A stretch of DNA of 64,000 nucleotides from Nostoc sp. FACHB-280 (GTDB lineage: Bacteria > Cyanobacteriota > Cyanobacteriia > Cyanobacteriales > Nostocaceae), in contig NZ_JACJSD010000008.1 in NCBI RefSeq assembly GCF_014697615.1, positions 62,001 through 126,000 on the forward strand, given 5' to 3'. A model generated the notes under the pieces. The model saw nothing but the letters and a program-made list of their open reading frames with translations, was not told the origin of the DNA and did not search any database. This document shows, piece by piece, positions 48,268 through 57,588 of this stretch. Position 1 is the stretch's first letter. Every line of letters begins with the position of its first letter. The position numbers and the translations under genes were made by a program.

Positions 48268-48546
48268 GATCATGTCTGGTAAAAGACTTATCATAAAAAC
48301 CGCAGGGGGCAGGGTGCAGGGGGAGAAAGAGTTTTGTCTTTCTGCACAGATTTCTCGAATCATAACTGATTAACCAAGCATGGTATCACTTATTGCTAAA
48401 TCTGCGTTGTGGCTAATGCTACGCTTTAATTAACTTGAGTTCGACAAACATCATCAAAAAGACGAAAAATGATTCATCGAACTCATATTTAATTACAATT
48501 AAGTTTTAAAGTAATTGCTGAAACTGGAAATTTTTAACATTAATTT

Positions 48547-49260
48547 ATGAACATAAATGACATTCTCAAATCCTATGTTGCTGGTAAAAGAAACTTCCAA
48601 AAACTGAATTTGCAAGAAGCAGAATTAACTAATGCCAACCTTACAGGTGTAGACTTTAGCTATGCTGATTTGCGTCAAACCAGACTGGGTAAAACTAATC
48701 TGAGCCAAGCTTGTTTACGAGAAGCAGATTTGAGTGAATCTATTCTTTGGGGTATAGATTTAAGTGAAGCAGATTTATATCGTGCTGTTTTGCGAGAAGC
48801 TGATTTAACGGGTGCGAAATTAGTTAATACTCGGTTAGAAGAAACTAACTTAATTAAGTCAAGTTTATGTGGTGCTAATTTGCATAAAGCAAACTTATCG
48901 CGTTCACTGCTGTTTCAAGTTGATTTGCGTCCTAGTTCTAACCAGCGCACAGATTTAGGATACGCACTGTTAACTGGAGCAGATTTGAGTTACGCTGACC
49001 TGAGAGCAGCTTCTTTACATCACGCTAACTTAGATCAAGCCAAGTTGTGTAGAGCTAATCTGAGTAAAACAATACAGTGGGGTAACTTAGCCGCAGATTT
49101 AAGCGGGGCTAGTTTGCAAGGTGCAGACTTGAGTTATGCCAATTTAGAAAGTGCAGTTCTCAGAAAAGCCAATCTTCAAGGCGCAGACTTAACGGGGGCT
49201 ATTCTCACAAATGCCGATTTTCAAGGAGCAATTATGCCTGATGGTAGCATTCATGATTGA
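48547..49260 (+). CDS. Pentapeptide-repeat protein
   Basis: A 237-aa protein consisting almost entirely of A(D/N)LxxA-type pentapeptides (TNANLTGVDFSYADLRQTRL, GADLSYADLRAASLHHANL, GADLTGAILTNADFQGA) from about residue 20 on. This builds a right-handed quadrilateral beta-helix. A short N-terminal stretch (NDILKSYVAGKRNFQKL) is the usual cap. A break at PSSNQRTDLGYAL near 135 interrupts the register once. No membrane or enzymatic domain is present; function is unknown, as for most such proteins. GAACTCATATTT lies about 67 bp upstream of the ATG. Confidence 0.88.
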   Translation: MNINDILKSYVAGKRNFQKLNLQEAELTNANLTGVDFSYADLRQTRLGKTNLSQACLREADLSESILWGIDLSEADLYRAVLREADLTGAKLVNTRLEETNLIKSSLCGANLHKANLSRSLLFQVDLRPSSNQRTDLGYALLTGADLSYADLRAASLHHANLDQAKLCRANLSKTIQWGNLAADLSGASLQGADLSYANLESAVLRKANLQGADLTGAILTNADFQGAIMPDGSIHD

Positions 49261-49443
49261 ATAGGAGCGATCGGGTAGTAGTCCATAGTCAAGAAGTGTT
49301 GTTAAGACCACAAAAGAGCTTGAGATTCTGCAAAAACATACATTTACGGGTAAAGAAAAGTTTGGCGTATGTAATTGCCATCATGAATATAATTTTGCAT
49401 GGCATTGATGCGCCAGCCATCATAAACGCAATACAAACCATCA

Positions 49444-49511
49444 GGTTCAGTACCGCCGAAACCTCTAGGTTCAGTGCCGCCGAAACCTCTAGGTTGAGCG
49501 AAGCCGAAACC
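49444..49511. repeat. 24-bp tandem repeat, three units
   Basis: Units beginning GGTTCAGT.CCGCCGAAAC at 49444, 49468 and 49492 (the last GGTTGAGCGAAGCCGAAAC). A single related copy GAAGCCGAAACCTCTAGG is at 50171, after the toxin gene. STRR-type repeat. Confidence 0.8.
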
Positions 49512-49540
49512 CAATTAACCATCAAATACATAAGATTTGA

Positions 49541-50159
<619 letters not shown>

Positions 50160-50267
50160 AGACTATGAATGAAGCCGAAACCTCTAGGTTGAGTCCAAAG
50201 TTTACTCAGTTCATAGTCATGGGAATACTGCTTGGGTAATATAGAAATAGAATGTCTTGAAGCAAGA

Positions 50268-51323
50268 CTAACGCACGGTTTCACGCAAAGCCTCAGCATC
50301 AATGGGTTTGATGAGATAAAGCAAGAGTAAATTCCAGACAATAGCCGCTATTAAAGGTAGTTTACGCATCAGCTTGATAAATTTAGGCTGAGAACTACGT
50401 TCAATTTCTGCAATTTGTAAGTTGTAATCTGCACAGCGTTGTAAGCGGGGGAAAAATTGGGGATGTTCGGTATTTAACATTACAGGAAAAGCTCGTCCGG
50501 CGGTTTCATTGGTGTTGTAAACCACTTGGCGGTCAAAATCTGTCGCATCTAGTCCTAAAGTTCTGTAAAAACCAGATCGTTCATGAACTGTCATTGTATG
50601 GGTAGCAAAGACCGACAGCAAGAAAAAGCGACTCCAGAGTTTAGCTTTCCAGGTCTTCCAAAGTTGTGGTTGAGAACGTAACAGCGCCTTAAATATATCT
50701 CCGTGGCGATTTTCGTCCTGACACCAACTCTCAAAGTAGCGGAAGATGGGGTAAAACTGGTTTTCCGGGTGCTGTTGTAGATGTCTGTAAATAATGATGT
50801 AACGCCAATAGCCGATTTTTTCTGAGAGGTAGACGGTGTAGAGTACCCATTCTATTGGGAAAAACGTATAGGTGCGGGTTTTCGTCACCATTGCTAAATC
50901 TAGGGAGAGCTTAAAATCCCCCATTGCTTTGTTGAGAAAGCCGGCGTGACGAGCTTCATCTCGCGCCATGAGTTGAAACATCTCTGCTAGTAAGGGGCTG
51001 CGATTTTTCAGCTTGCGCGACAACTCCTTGAACAGCAAAAAGCCAGAAAATTCGGAAATGCAAGAGCGTTCTAAATAATCAATAAACGCCTGTCTCGCTT
51101 CACCTTCAATGTGTTCCCAGGACTGTTCAAATGCTTCATCCCGAACAAAGTGGTGGCGGTTGTAGTCGGCTCGCATCTCTGCCAACATTGCCTGCAATTC
51201 TGTATCTTGAGTAGACAAATCTAGGTTGGCTGCTTTTTCAAAATCTGTTGTATAAAAGCGGGGAGTGAGTACAGTTTCTTTGGTGGGGGTTTTAATTCCT
51301 GGCTTGGGCAGAGTATTAACCAT
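50268..51323 (-). CDS. acsF: Mg-protoporphyrin IX monomethyl ester (oxidative) cyclase AcsF
   Basis: A 351-aa di-iron enzyme from the ATG at 51323 (MVNTLPKPGIKTP); an upstream in-frame TTG at 51341 is unlikely. It has the iron-binding segments ISEFSGFLLFKEL, MARDEARHAGFLNKA and WCQDENRHGDIFKALL. It makes the isocyclic ring of protochlorophyllide using O2, on the membrane surface. Cyanobacteria often have two copies; the one that sits with heme oxygenase and hemN is normally the low-oxygen form (ChlA2/ChlE2 type), which this position suggests. It is divergent from hemF, with two matching inverted repeats between them. Confidence 0.9.
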   Translation of the reverse strand: MVNTLPKPGIKTPTKETVLTPRFYTTDFEKAANLDLSTQDTELQAMLAEMRADYNRHHFVRDEAFEQSWEHIEGEARQAFIDYLERSCISEFSGFLLFKELSRKLKNRSPLLAEMFQLMARDEARHAGFLNKAMGDFKLSLDLAMVTKTRTYTFFPIEWVLYTVYLSEKIGYWRYIIIYRHLQQHPENQFYPIFRYFESWCQDENRHGDIFKALLRSQPQLWKTWKAKLWSRFFLLSVFATHTMTVHERSGFYRTLGLDATDFDRQVVYNTNETAGRAFPVMLNTEHPQFFPRLQRCADYNLQIAEIERSSQPKFIKLMRKLPLIAAIVWNLLLLYLIKPIDAEALRETVR

Positions 51324-51351
51324 AAGTAATACGGTAATCAAGTAAATAATT

Positions 51352-51371
51352 TCATAACTATCAAGTTATGA
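51352..51371. promoter_or_regulatory. Candidate operator upstream of acsF
   Basis: TCATAACT (51352-51359) and AGTTATGA (51364-51371) are perfect arms around ATCA, 29 bp before the acsF start. The same motif recurs before hemF. Confidence 0.6.
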
Positions 51372-51515
51372 TAAGTTGGATTCTTTGGCTAGACCTCTTT
51401 ACAATCCTTCAGTAAAGTCGGAAATTACCAGACTACAGATATTAGAGCAAAGCTTTAGAGGACAGGGGTTAGGATAGTTTATTAAGTTTTGAAACTTATC
51501 GGTTGCAAATTCAAT

Positions 51516-51535
51516 TCATAACTATAAAGTTATTA
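51516..51535. promoter_or_regulatory. Candidate operator upstream of hemF
   Basis: TCATAACT (51516-51523) and AGTTATTA (51528-51535) flank ATAA, 43 bp before the hemF ATG, with one mismatch between arms. It matches the repeat at 51352 in sequence and spacing. In Synechocystis the MarR-type regulator ChlR activates the comparable cluster at low oxygen; whether it binds this motif is inference. Confidence 0.6.
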
Positions 51536-51578
51536 AGTGGTGATAATTTCACCGACCTGAAATTATAGAGGTTTTACC

Positions 51579-52622
51579 ATGCGCCGTCATTCCGATAAGT
51601 CTCTGCATGAATCTTCAAATCACACAACATTGCTCACATCACCGAATAACAGCATACCCAAGGATTCACGGCAGCGAGTGTTACAATTCATGCAAAAAAT
51701 CCAGGATGAGATTTGCACAGGGTTAGAACAAATTGACGGAGAAGCACGCTTTCAACAAGATTATTGGGAGCGAGAAGAAGGTGGAGAAGGACGTACCCGT
51801 GTGATTCGAGAAGGGCGGGTGTTTGAACAGGGTGGTGTGAATTTTTCCGCAGTCTGGGGAAAAAATTTACCAGCTTCGATTTTGACGCAACGTCCAGAAG
51901 CAGCAGGACATGAGTTTTTTGCCACAGGAACTTCAATGGTGTTGCATCCTCGTAATCCCTTTGTGCCAACAGTACATCTTAACTATCGCTACTTTGAAGC
52001 TGGCCCGATTTGGTGGTTTGGTGGTGGCGCAGATTTAACGCCATATTATGCCTTTGCTGAAGATGCGGTTCACTTTCATCAGACATTTAAAAATGCTTGT
52101 GATTCTCACCATCCAGAGTATTACCCAACTTTTAAGCGTTGGTGCGATGAATACTTTTATTTGCGCCATCGTCAAGAACAGCGCGGTATTGGGGGGATTT
52201 TCTTTGATTATCAAGATGCAAGCGGTAAGCTTTACGTCGGTTCTCAAACAGATACTCCAGCCGCTATTTACAGCCAAAAAGTGGGGAATGTAGAGCGCAA
52301 TTGGGAAAATATCTTTGGGTTTGTGCAGTCTTGCGGTAAAGCTTTTTTACCTGCTTACTTGCCCATTGTAGAACGGCGACAAGGAATAGAGTATGGCGAT
52401 CGCCAGCGTAATTTCCAACTGTATCGTCGGGGTCGTTACGTCGAGTTTAATTTAGTTTACGACCGAGGCACAGTGTTTGGGTTACAAACCAAGGGCAGAA
52501 CAGAATCTATCCTGATGTCATTACCACCTTTAGCACGGTGGGAATATTGCTATGAAGCAGAAGCAGGAACCCCAGAAGCGGAATTGACGGAAGTTTTTCT
52601 TCAGCCTAGAGATTGGGTGTAA
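51579..52622 (+). CDS. hemF: Oxygen-dependent coproporphyrinogen III oxidase
   Basis: A 347-aa enzyme that decarboxylates coproporphyrinogen III to protoporphyrinogen IX with O2. Diagnostic blocks are [29 protein letters not shown] (in part), [51 protein letters not shown] and [18 protein letters not shown]. The ATG at 51579 gives a slightly long N-terminus. It is followed by heme oxygenase and hemN, so both the aerobic and anaerobic forms of this step lie in one cluster. Confidence 0.93.
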   Translation: MRRHSDKSLHESSNHTTLLTSPNNSIPKDSRQRVLQFMQKIQDEICTGLEQIDGEARFQQDYWEREEGGEGRTRVIREGRVFEQGGVNFSAVWGKNLPASILTQRPEAAGHEFFATGTSMVLHPRNPFVPTVHLNYRYFEAGPIWWFGGGADLTPYYAFAEDAVHFHQTFKNACDSHHPEYYPTFKRWCDEYFYLRHRQEQRGIGGIFFDYQDASGKLYVGSQTDTPAAIYSQKVGNVERNWENIFGFVQSCGKAFLPAYLPIVERRQGIEYGDRQRNFQLYRRGRYVEFNLVYDRGTVFGLQTKGRTESILMSLPPLARWEYCYEAEAGTPEAELTEVFLQPRDWV

Positions 52623-52623
52623 G

Positions 52624-52690
52624 AAAGGCAAAAGTAAAAAGTAAAAAGATTCTTTTCTTTTGCCTTTTAACTTTTACCTTTTTACTTCTC
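52624..52690. repeat. Heptamer tandem repeat and hairpin between hemF and ho
   Basis: AAAGGCAAAAG followed by AAAAAGT units, then the complementary CTTTTGCCTTTT and ACTTTTACC. It can form an imperfect hairpin, and its T-rich right arm could act as a weak terminator. Confidence 0.55.
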
Positions 52691-52745
52691 TTCCCAATCC
52701 CAAAAACATAACCAGAATTTTTTAATAATGAATGAGGTATTCGCT

Positions 52746-53495
52746 ATGAGTAGCCATTTAGATGTGCGTTTGCGAGAAGGAACAAAACATTCCCATACCT
52801 TGGCGGAAAATACTGCGTTTATGAAATGTTTCCTGAAAGGGATTGTCGAAAAGAGCTTTTTTAGGAAATTGTTGGCGGATCTTTACTTTGTCTATTCTGT
52901 TTTAGAGGCAGAATTACAACGATATCAAAATCATCCAATTGTGGGGTTGATTTATTTTCCAGAATTGAATCGGCAAGCCAATTTAGAAAAAGATTTAGCA
53001 TATTATTACGGTGAAAATTGGCAAGAAGAAATTAAACCTTCACCATCTGGAAAAATTTATGTAAATCGGCTGCGGGAAATTGCTAACACACAACCTGAGT
53101 TATTAATTGCTCATGCTTACACCCGCTATATGGGAGATTTATCTGGTGGACAAGCCCTACGAAATATTGCTCGTTCTGCAATGGATTTACCACCAGATCA
53201 AGGAACTGCAATGCACGAATTTGAACAAATTCCTACCCCAGAAGCCAAACGAGCATTTAAAGAACAATACCGTCAAGCGTTGAATTCTTTGGCGATAGAT
53301 GAAACTATAGTTCAGAAAATTGTAGACGAAGCTAACTATGCTTTTGCACTCAACCGGGATGTCGTTCATGAACTAGAAGCAGATGTGAAAGCTGTTGTTG
53401 GTGATCATGTTTTTGATTTGATGACTCGCCAAGATAAACCAGGTAGCACAGAAAATAGGACTGAACAAAATAAGGTACTTAATTACAGTATTTGA
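52746..53495 (+). CDS. Heme oxygenase (biliverdin-producing)
   Basis: About 249 aa from the ATG at 52746 (MSSHLDVRLREGTKHSHTLAEN), which follows a GAGG site; an ATG at 52728 would add six residues. The proximal heme His lies in TKHSHTLAE and the distal-helix signature YTRYMGDLSGGQAL is complete. It opens heme to biliverdin IXalpha, CO and iron, feeding phycobilin synthesis, with reduced ferredoxin. By context with acsF and hemN it is the low-oxygen isozyme (HO2 type), a judgement from position. Its C-terminus carries an extra ~15 polar residues. Confidence 0.92.
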   Translation: MSSHLDVRLREGTKHSHTLAENTAFMKCFLKGIVEKSFFRKLLADLYFVYSVLEAELQRYQNHPIVGLIYFPELNRQANLEKDLAYYYGENWQEEIKPSPSGKIYVNRLREIANTQPELLIAHAYTRYMGDLSGGQALRNIARSAMDLPPDQGTAMHEFEQIPTPEAKRAFKEQYRQALNSLAIDETIVQKIVDEANYAFALNRDVVHELEADVKAVVGDHVFDLMTRQDKPGSTENRTEQNKVLNYSI

Positions 53496-53513
53496 AGTGC
53501 TGCAAAATGAACA

Positions 53514-53544
53514 GATACCCGACTTCTTCAAGAAGTCGGATATC
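53514..53544. repeat. Near-perfect palindrome between ho and hemN
   Basis: GATACCCGACTTCTT and AAGAAGTCGGATATC flank a central C with one mismatch. It is 19 bp after the heme oxygenase stop and resembles a dispersed Nostoc palindrome; it may shape transcript ends. Confidence 0.6.
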
Positions 53545-53584
53545 TAAAAACCTGTAAACTGATGATGTGAAATTGCGAATTTTT

Positions 53585-54982
53585 ATGAACGTTTTGTCGC
53601 AAAATGTGAGATTCGATGCTGACTTGCTGAGAAAATATGATCAGCCTTTACCGCGCTACACTAGTTATCCTCCCGCTACAGAGTTAACAGAGGATTTTGA
53701 ACAAGCTGATTTTAAAGCAGCGATCGCAGTTGGCAATTACAAAAAAACACCTTTATCACTATATTGTCATATTCCCTTTTGTGAAAGTGCTTGTTATTTC
53801 TGCGGTTGTAATACTGTTATTACTCCCAATAAAATACTTGCTGAACCTTATTTAAATTATTTGATTCGGGATATTCAGCGAGTAGCATCTTTAATTGATT
53901 CCGAACGCACTGTTCAACAATTACATTGGGGTGGTGGTACTCCAAATTATTTATCACTATGTCAAGTTGAGGCTTTATGGTACGCGCTCAATCATTGTTT
54001 CGATTTTGATGATGATGCGGAAATTTCTATTGAAGTCAACCCACGATTTTTAGATAGAGATTACCTTTTTGCTTTAAAAGATTTAGGTTTTAATCGCATT
54101 AGTTTTGGCATTCAAGATTTTAATTTGCAAGTACAACAAGCTGTTAACCGAATTCAGCCGGAAGAAATGCTGTTTCAGGTAATGGATTGGGTGCGCGATG
54201 CTGGTTTTACGAGTGTGAATGTTGATTTAATTTATGGCTTGCCTTATCAAACTTTAGAGACTTTTAAAAGCACAGTTAACAAGACAATTCAACTCAATCC
54301 AGACCGGATTGCGGTATTTAATTTTGCTTATGTACCTTGGTTAAAACCAATTCAACGTTTAATTCCACAAGAGGCTTTACCATTAGCTGAAGAAAAATTG
54401 CGAATTTTGCAGATGTCGATTGAAGAATTAAGCAACAATGGCTATGTTTTCATCGGTATGGATCATTTTGCTAAACCGAATGATGAATTAGCGATCGCTC
54501 AACAAAAAGGGCAATTACACCGCAACTTCCAAGGCTATACTACCAAACCAGAATCTGATTTATTAGCATTTGGGATGAGTTCAATTAGTATGCTGCATGA
54601 TGTGTATGTGCAGAACCATAAACGCATAAAAAATTACTATCAAGCAATTAATAGTGATGAATTACCCATTGAAAAAGGAGTGAAACTCAATCAAGATGAT
54701 ATTGTCCGGCGGACAATCATTATGGAATTAATGTGTCAATTCCAGGTTTCACCAGACAAAATCGAAGAAAAATATCATCTACACTTTGATAGCAATTTTG
54801 CTGAGTATTTCCAAAGAGAGCAATTACCACTACGGCTATTAGAAGCAGATGGTTTGATTAAACTTTCTCCTAATCAGATTGAAGTTACACCAAGCGGTAG
54901 ATTACTCATTCGCAACATCGCGGCTGTATTTGATGTTTATCTGCGGGAACGAGCCAATATTGGTTATTCTAAAGCGATTTGA
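53585..54982 (+). CDS. hemN: Oxygen-independent coproporphyrinogen III oxidase (radical SAM)
   Basis: About 465 aa from ATG 53585; a GTG at 53567 would add six residues. The radical-SAM cluster is in CHIPFCESACYFCGCNT (CxxxCxxC with an extra Cys, as in true HemN), preceded by PRYTSYPPATE. SAM-contacting HWGGGTPNYLS, IEVNPRF and SFGIQDFNLQVQQAVNRIQ follow. The C-terminal HemN domain (TTKPESDLLAFGMSSIS, FQREQLPLRLLEADGLI) distinguishes it from HemW-like proteins. It carries out the same step as HemF without oxygen, which fits a low-oxygen cluster. Confidence 0.92.
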   Translation: MNVLSQNVRFDADLLRKYDQPLPRYTSYPPATELTEDFEQADFKAAIAVGNYKKTPLSLYCHIPFCESACYFCGCNTVITPNKILAEPYLNYLIRDIQRVASLIDSERTVQQLHWGGGTPNYLSLCQVEALWYALNHCFDFDDDAEISIEVNPRFLDRDYLFALKDLGFNRISFGIQDFNLQVQQAVNRIQPEEMLFQVMDWVRDAGFTSVNVDLIYGLPYQTLETFKSTVNKTIQLNPDRIAVFNFAYVPWLKPIQRLIPQEALPLAEEKLRILQMSIEELSNNGYVFIGMDHFAKPNDELAIAQQKGQLHRNFQGYTTKPESDLLAFGMSSISMLHDVYVQNHKRIKNYYQAINSDELPIEKGVKLNQDDIVRRTIIMELMCQFQVSPDKIEEKYHLHFDSNFAEYFQREQLPLRLLEADGLIKLSPNQIEVTPSGRLLIRNIAAVFDVYLRERANIGYSKAI

Positions 54983-55079
54983 GAAATTAGCAATTGGGAG
55001 TGAAAAATTCAAAAAGTTATTTAATTTTTTAGTTTTGACTCTCCGAATTTTGGCTTTTGAATTGGTATGAGGAGTGTTT

Positions 55080-55919
55080 GTGAAATTTAATTCTATGAGA
55101 ACTTGGTCAGATAATCCCCAATCATTACGTTTGGATTGGCTAACTGTCGCATTTTTTGTGATAATTCATGCTCTGGCATTGTTAGCACCGTGGTTTTTTT
55201 CTTGGTCAGCGTTGGGTGTGATGGTGTTGCTGCATTGGCTATTTGGCAGTATTGGAGTTTGCCTGGGATATCACCGAATGTTGAGTCATCGTAGCTTGCG
55301 TGTGCCTAAGTGGTTGGAATATGCGATCGCAATTTTAGGGGCGCTATCTTTGCAAGGCGGGCCAATATTTTGGGTAGCAGGACATCGTTTACACCATGCC
55401 CACACAGAAGATGAATACAAAGATCCCTACTCTGCCCGTAGGGGTTTTTGGTGGAGTCATGTTTTATGGATTTTCTATCCCAACAAAGAATTCTTTGATT
55501 ATGACTGTTACCAAAGATATGCACCTGATTTAGCACGAGATGCCTTTTACCGTTGGCTGAATCGCTACTTTTTACTATTACAAATTCCAGTCGCCTTGTT
55601 GTTGTATGCCCTTGGCGGTTGGTCATTTGTGATTTATGGTGTGTTTTTGAGATGTGTAATTCTGTGGCACACCACTTGGTTTATCAACTCAGTAACCCAC
55701 ATGTGGGGATATCGCACATTTGAGTGTAATGATAATTCACGTAATCTCTGGTGGGCGGCGATTCTCACCTATGGCGAGGGATGGCACAACAATCACCATG
55801 CTTATCCTCATGTAGCTAGGTGTGGTTGGCGCTGGTGGGAAATTGATATGACCTGGTGGGCAATTAAATTATTGAAAAACCTGCGTTTGGCACAAGATGT
55901 CAACTTGCCACCGAAATAG
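55080..55919 (+). CDS. Acyl-lipid/acyl-CoA fatty acid desaturase (Delta-9 type)
   Basis: About 279 aa. I choose the GTG at 55080, five bases after GAGGAG; a GTG at 55074 overlaps that site and an ATG at 55095 is 20 bases away. The three histidine boxes of membrane desaturases are present: HRMLSH (about 63), HRLHHAH (about 101) and HNNHHAYPH (about 238). Hydrophobic helices flank them. It introduces a double bond, most like DesC Delta-9 enzymes, using ferredoxin and O2. It is 97 bp downstream of hemN on the same strand, and a desaturase is a known neighbour of the low-oxygen tetrapyrrole cluster. Confidence 0.87.
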   Translation: MKFNSMRTWSDNPQSLRLDWLTVAFFVIIHALALLAPWFFSWSALGVMVLLHWLFGSIGVCLGYHRMLSHRSLRVPKWLEYAIAILGALSLQGGPIFWVAGHRLHHAHTEDEYKDPYSARRGFWWSHVLWIFYPNKEFFDYDCYQRYAPDLARDAFYRWLNRYFLLLQIPVALLLYALGGWSFVIYGVFLRCVILWHTTWFINSVTHMWGYRTFECNDNSRNLWWAAILTYGEGWHNNHHAYPHVARCGWRWWEIDMTWWAIKLLKNLRLAQDVNLPPK

Positions 55920-56338
55920 ATTCACATCTTGCGAAAATTTGGATTTGCCAGACTTCTAGCTTTTGTGATGGGAGAGGTAAAAATCTATCGACCTATGATT
56001 TGAAAACCTTGATTAAGAAATTGCATTGTGTTGATTGGTATGGTATGTTTTATACCAACGCCAGCACCATGAAAATTAAATCAAAGTTATTTGCTTGTAA
56101 CTGAAATAGTTAGTTTCCGATAACAAGTTTGTAAAGAAATGTAAACTGAGGGGGTCATCCACAAGCTGAAAAGCTGATTGTTTCGTAGACCCCATCAGGT
56201 TGCTTACTGTGTAAGGGTTTAGATGGCTTTGAGGTGGTACCGATTATCAATAACTGTGGCTTGTTGACAGTAAAAATATACCCCCCTCAGTTTTATAGCT
56301 CTGTAAGCCATATTGGGTAAGCTCTCTGTCAGAGTAGG
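55920..56338 (+). promoter_or_regulatory. Leader-side region of the CRISPR array
   Basis: 419 bp before the first intact repeat, at the end opposite the degenerate repeat, so presumably the leader. It contains TTGGTAT/ATACCAA (56035-56058), which may end the desaturase transcript, and two distant complementary segments, AAACTGAGGGGGT (56143-56155) and ACCCCCCTCAGTTTT (56280-56294). No gene was found. Confidence 0.5.
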
Positions 56339-56663
56339 GTTTTAAATCCTTTACCCCTCACGGGGATGGAAACTCAGCAGGTAGGCGGCGTGCTGGGCAG
56401 TGGGGTTTTCCAGTTTTAAATCCTTTACCCCTCACGGGGATGGAAACCTTAAGGTATTTTTCGTGCCTATTGAGGTATAAAAAACAGTTTTAAATCCTTT
56501 ACCCCTCACGGGGATGGAAACGCTTAAATTTTCTTCATATTCTGTTTTCAGAAACAAATGTTTTAAATCCTTTACCCCTCACGGGGATGGAAACTTGAAC
56601 GCATCAATCTGATCTTGTTCTTTTATGTGTTTTAAATCCTTTACCCCTGACGGGGATACAAAG
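56339..56663 (+). CRISPR. CRISPR array, five 35-bp repeats and four spacers
   Basis: Repeats start with GTTTTAAATCCTTTACCCC and end CACGGGGATGGAAAC, at 56339, 56413, 56487, 56560 and 56629. Spacers are 39, 39, 38 and 34 bp. The first four repeats are identical; the last has CTGACGG for CTCACGG and ends GATACAAAG, so it is the distal end and the array reads left to right. The inner CCCCtcacGGGG can form a hairpin. The GGAAAC end is like repeats of type I-D/III arrays in Anabaena. No cas gene is in this window. Confidence 0.97.
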
Positions 56664-56848
56664 ATTGAGATTAGTTAGCAGTACGATCGCATTATGGTAA
56701 TTAGAGGAAGTGCGATCGCTGTGATGTTAGGGTGTATTGTCTGAGTCAGAATCATGAATGTGCGATCGTGGTATGACCGCTATGGAGACTGTATTTGATA
56801 GAATAGATACGCAATGGTGCGATAAATACAAACAAATTTTTCTGCTAG
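56664..56848. other. Spacer between CRISPR array and xisH
   Basis: 185 bp rich in GCGATCG-type sites; presumably contains the xisH promoter. Nothing else was recognised. Confidence 0.3.
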
Positions 56849-57265
56849 ATGTCAGCTAGAGATTTATTTCATGAAGCGGTTAAAAAAGCACTCCATAAAG
56901 AAAATTGGATAGTTACTGATGATCCCCTACAAATAGAATTTGAGGAGGTGACGCTCAAAATAGACTTGGGTGCAGAAAGGCTGATAGCAGCAGAAAGAGA
57001 AGGCGAAAAAATAGCCGTGGAAATTAAAAGTTTTGCGAGTAACTCTGCGGTTAGCGACTTTCATACAGCATTGGGACAGTTCTTGAACTATCAAATTGCA
57101 CTGGAAGAAAATGAACCAGAACGTCAGTTATATTTGGCAGTTCCAATTGATGCTTATGAAACCTTTTTTCAGACTAAACTTGCTCAAATTGCCGTGCGGC
57201 GACATCAACTAAAACTAATCATATATGATCCAATTATGGAAGTGATTGTGAAATGGACAAACTAG
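56849..57265 (+). CDS. xisH: XisH family protein (element excision controlling factor)
   Basis: A 138-aa protein. It begins MSARDLFHEAVKKALHKENW and has the family core LGAERLIAAEREGEKIAVEIKSF, DFHTALGQFLNYQIAL and a C-terminal IIYDPIMEVIVKWTN. The pattern E..KIAVEIKSF resembles a restriction-endonuclease-like fold core. In Anabaena, XisH and XisI are needed with the recombinase XisF for excision of the fdxN element during heterocyst formation; many further copies exist without a recombinase, as here. It overlaps xisI by 13 bp. Confidence 0.92.
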   Translation: MSARDLFHEAVKKALHKENWIVTDDPLQIEFEEVTLKIDLGAERLIAAEREGEKIAVEIKSFASNSAVSDFHTALGQFLNYQIALEENEPERQLYLAVPIDAYETFFQTKLAQIAVRRHQLKLIIYDPIMEVIVKWTN

Positions 57266-57588
57266 AACAATATCGCCAATATATCCAAAATATTTTAACT
57301 AAACACAGTCAGTATAAACCTCACCGGGGAGAGATTGACAACGAAGTAATATTGGATACAGTACACGACCACTATCAGTTGATGCGTATAGGTTGGAATG
57401 GTTTAAGTCGCGTATATCATAGTGTTATTCATTTTGATATTAAAAATGAGAAAATCTGGATTCAGCAAAATATGACAGATGTGGACTTAGCACAAGAACT
57501 TCTGGAAATGGGAGTACCAAAAGAAGATATTGTGTTAGGCTTACAGCCACCATATAAACGTCCGTACACAGGATATGGAGTTGCATAG
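57253..57588 (+). CDS. xisI: XisI family protein (element excision controlling factor)
   Basis: A 111-aa protein beginning MDKLEQYRQYIQNILTKHSQY with the family blocks HYQLMRIGWNGLSRVYHSVIHFDI (in part), KIWIQQNMTDVDLAQELLEMGVPKEDIVLGL and PPYKRPYTGYGVA. It is the regular partner of XisH and is translationally coupled to it. No site-specific recombinase is nearby, so the pair may have a role other than element excision, for example as a toxin-antitoxin-like or regulatory unit. Confidence 0.92.
   Translation: MDKLEQYRQYIQNILTKHSQYKPHRGEIDNEVILDTVHDHYQLMRIGWNGLSRVYHSVIHFDIKNEKIWIQQNMTDVDLAQELLEMGVPKEDIVLGLQPPYKRPYTGYGVA

Noticed and set aside
56100-56848. Cas genes accompanying the CRISPR array
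   Set aside because: Neither the leader side nor the distal side has a cas-like reading frame; the next genes are a desaturase and xisH.
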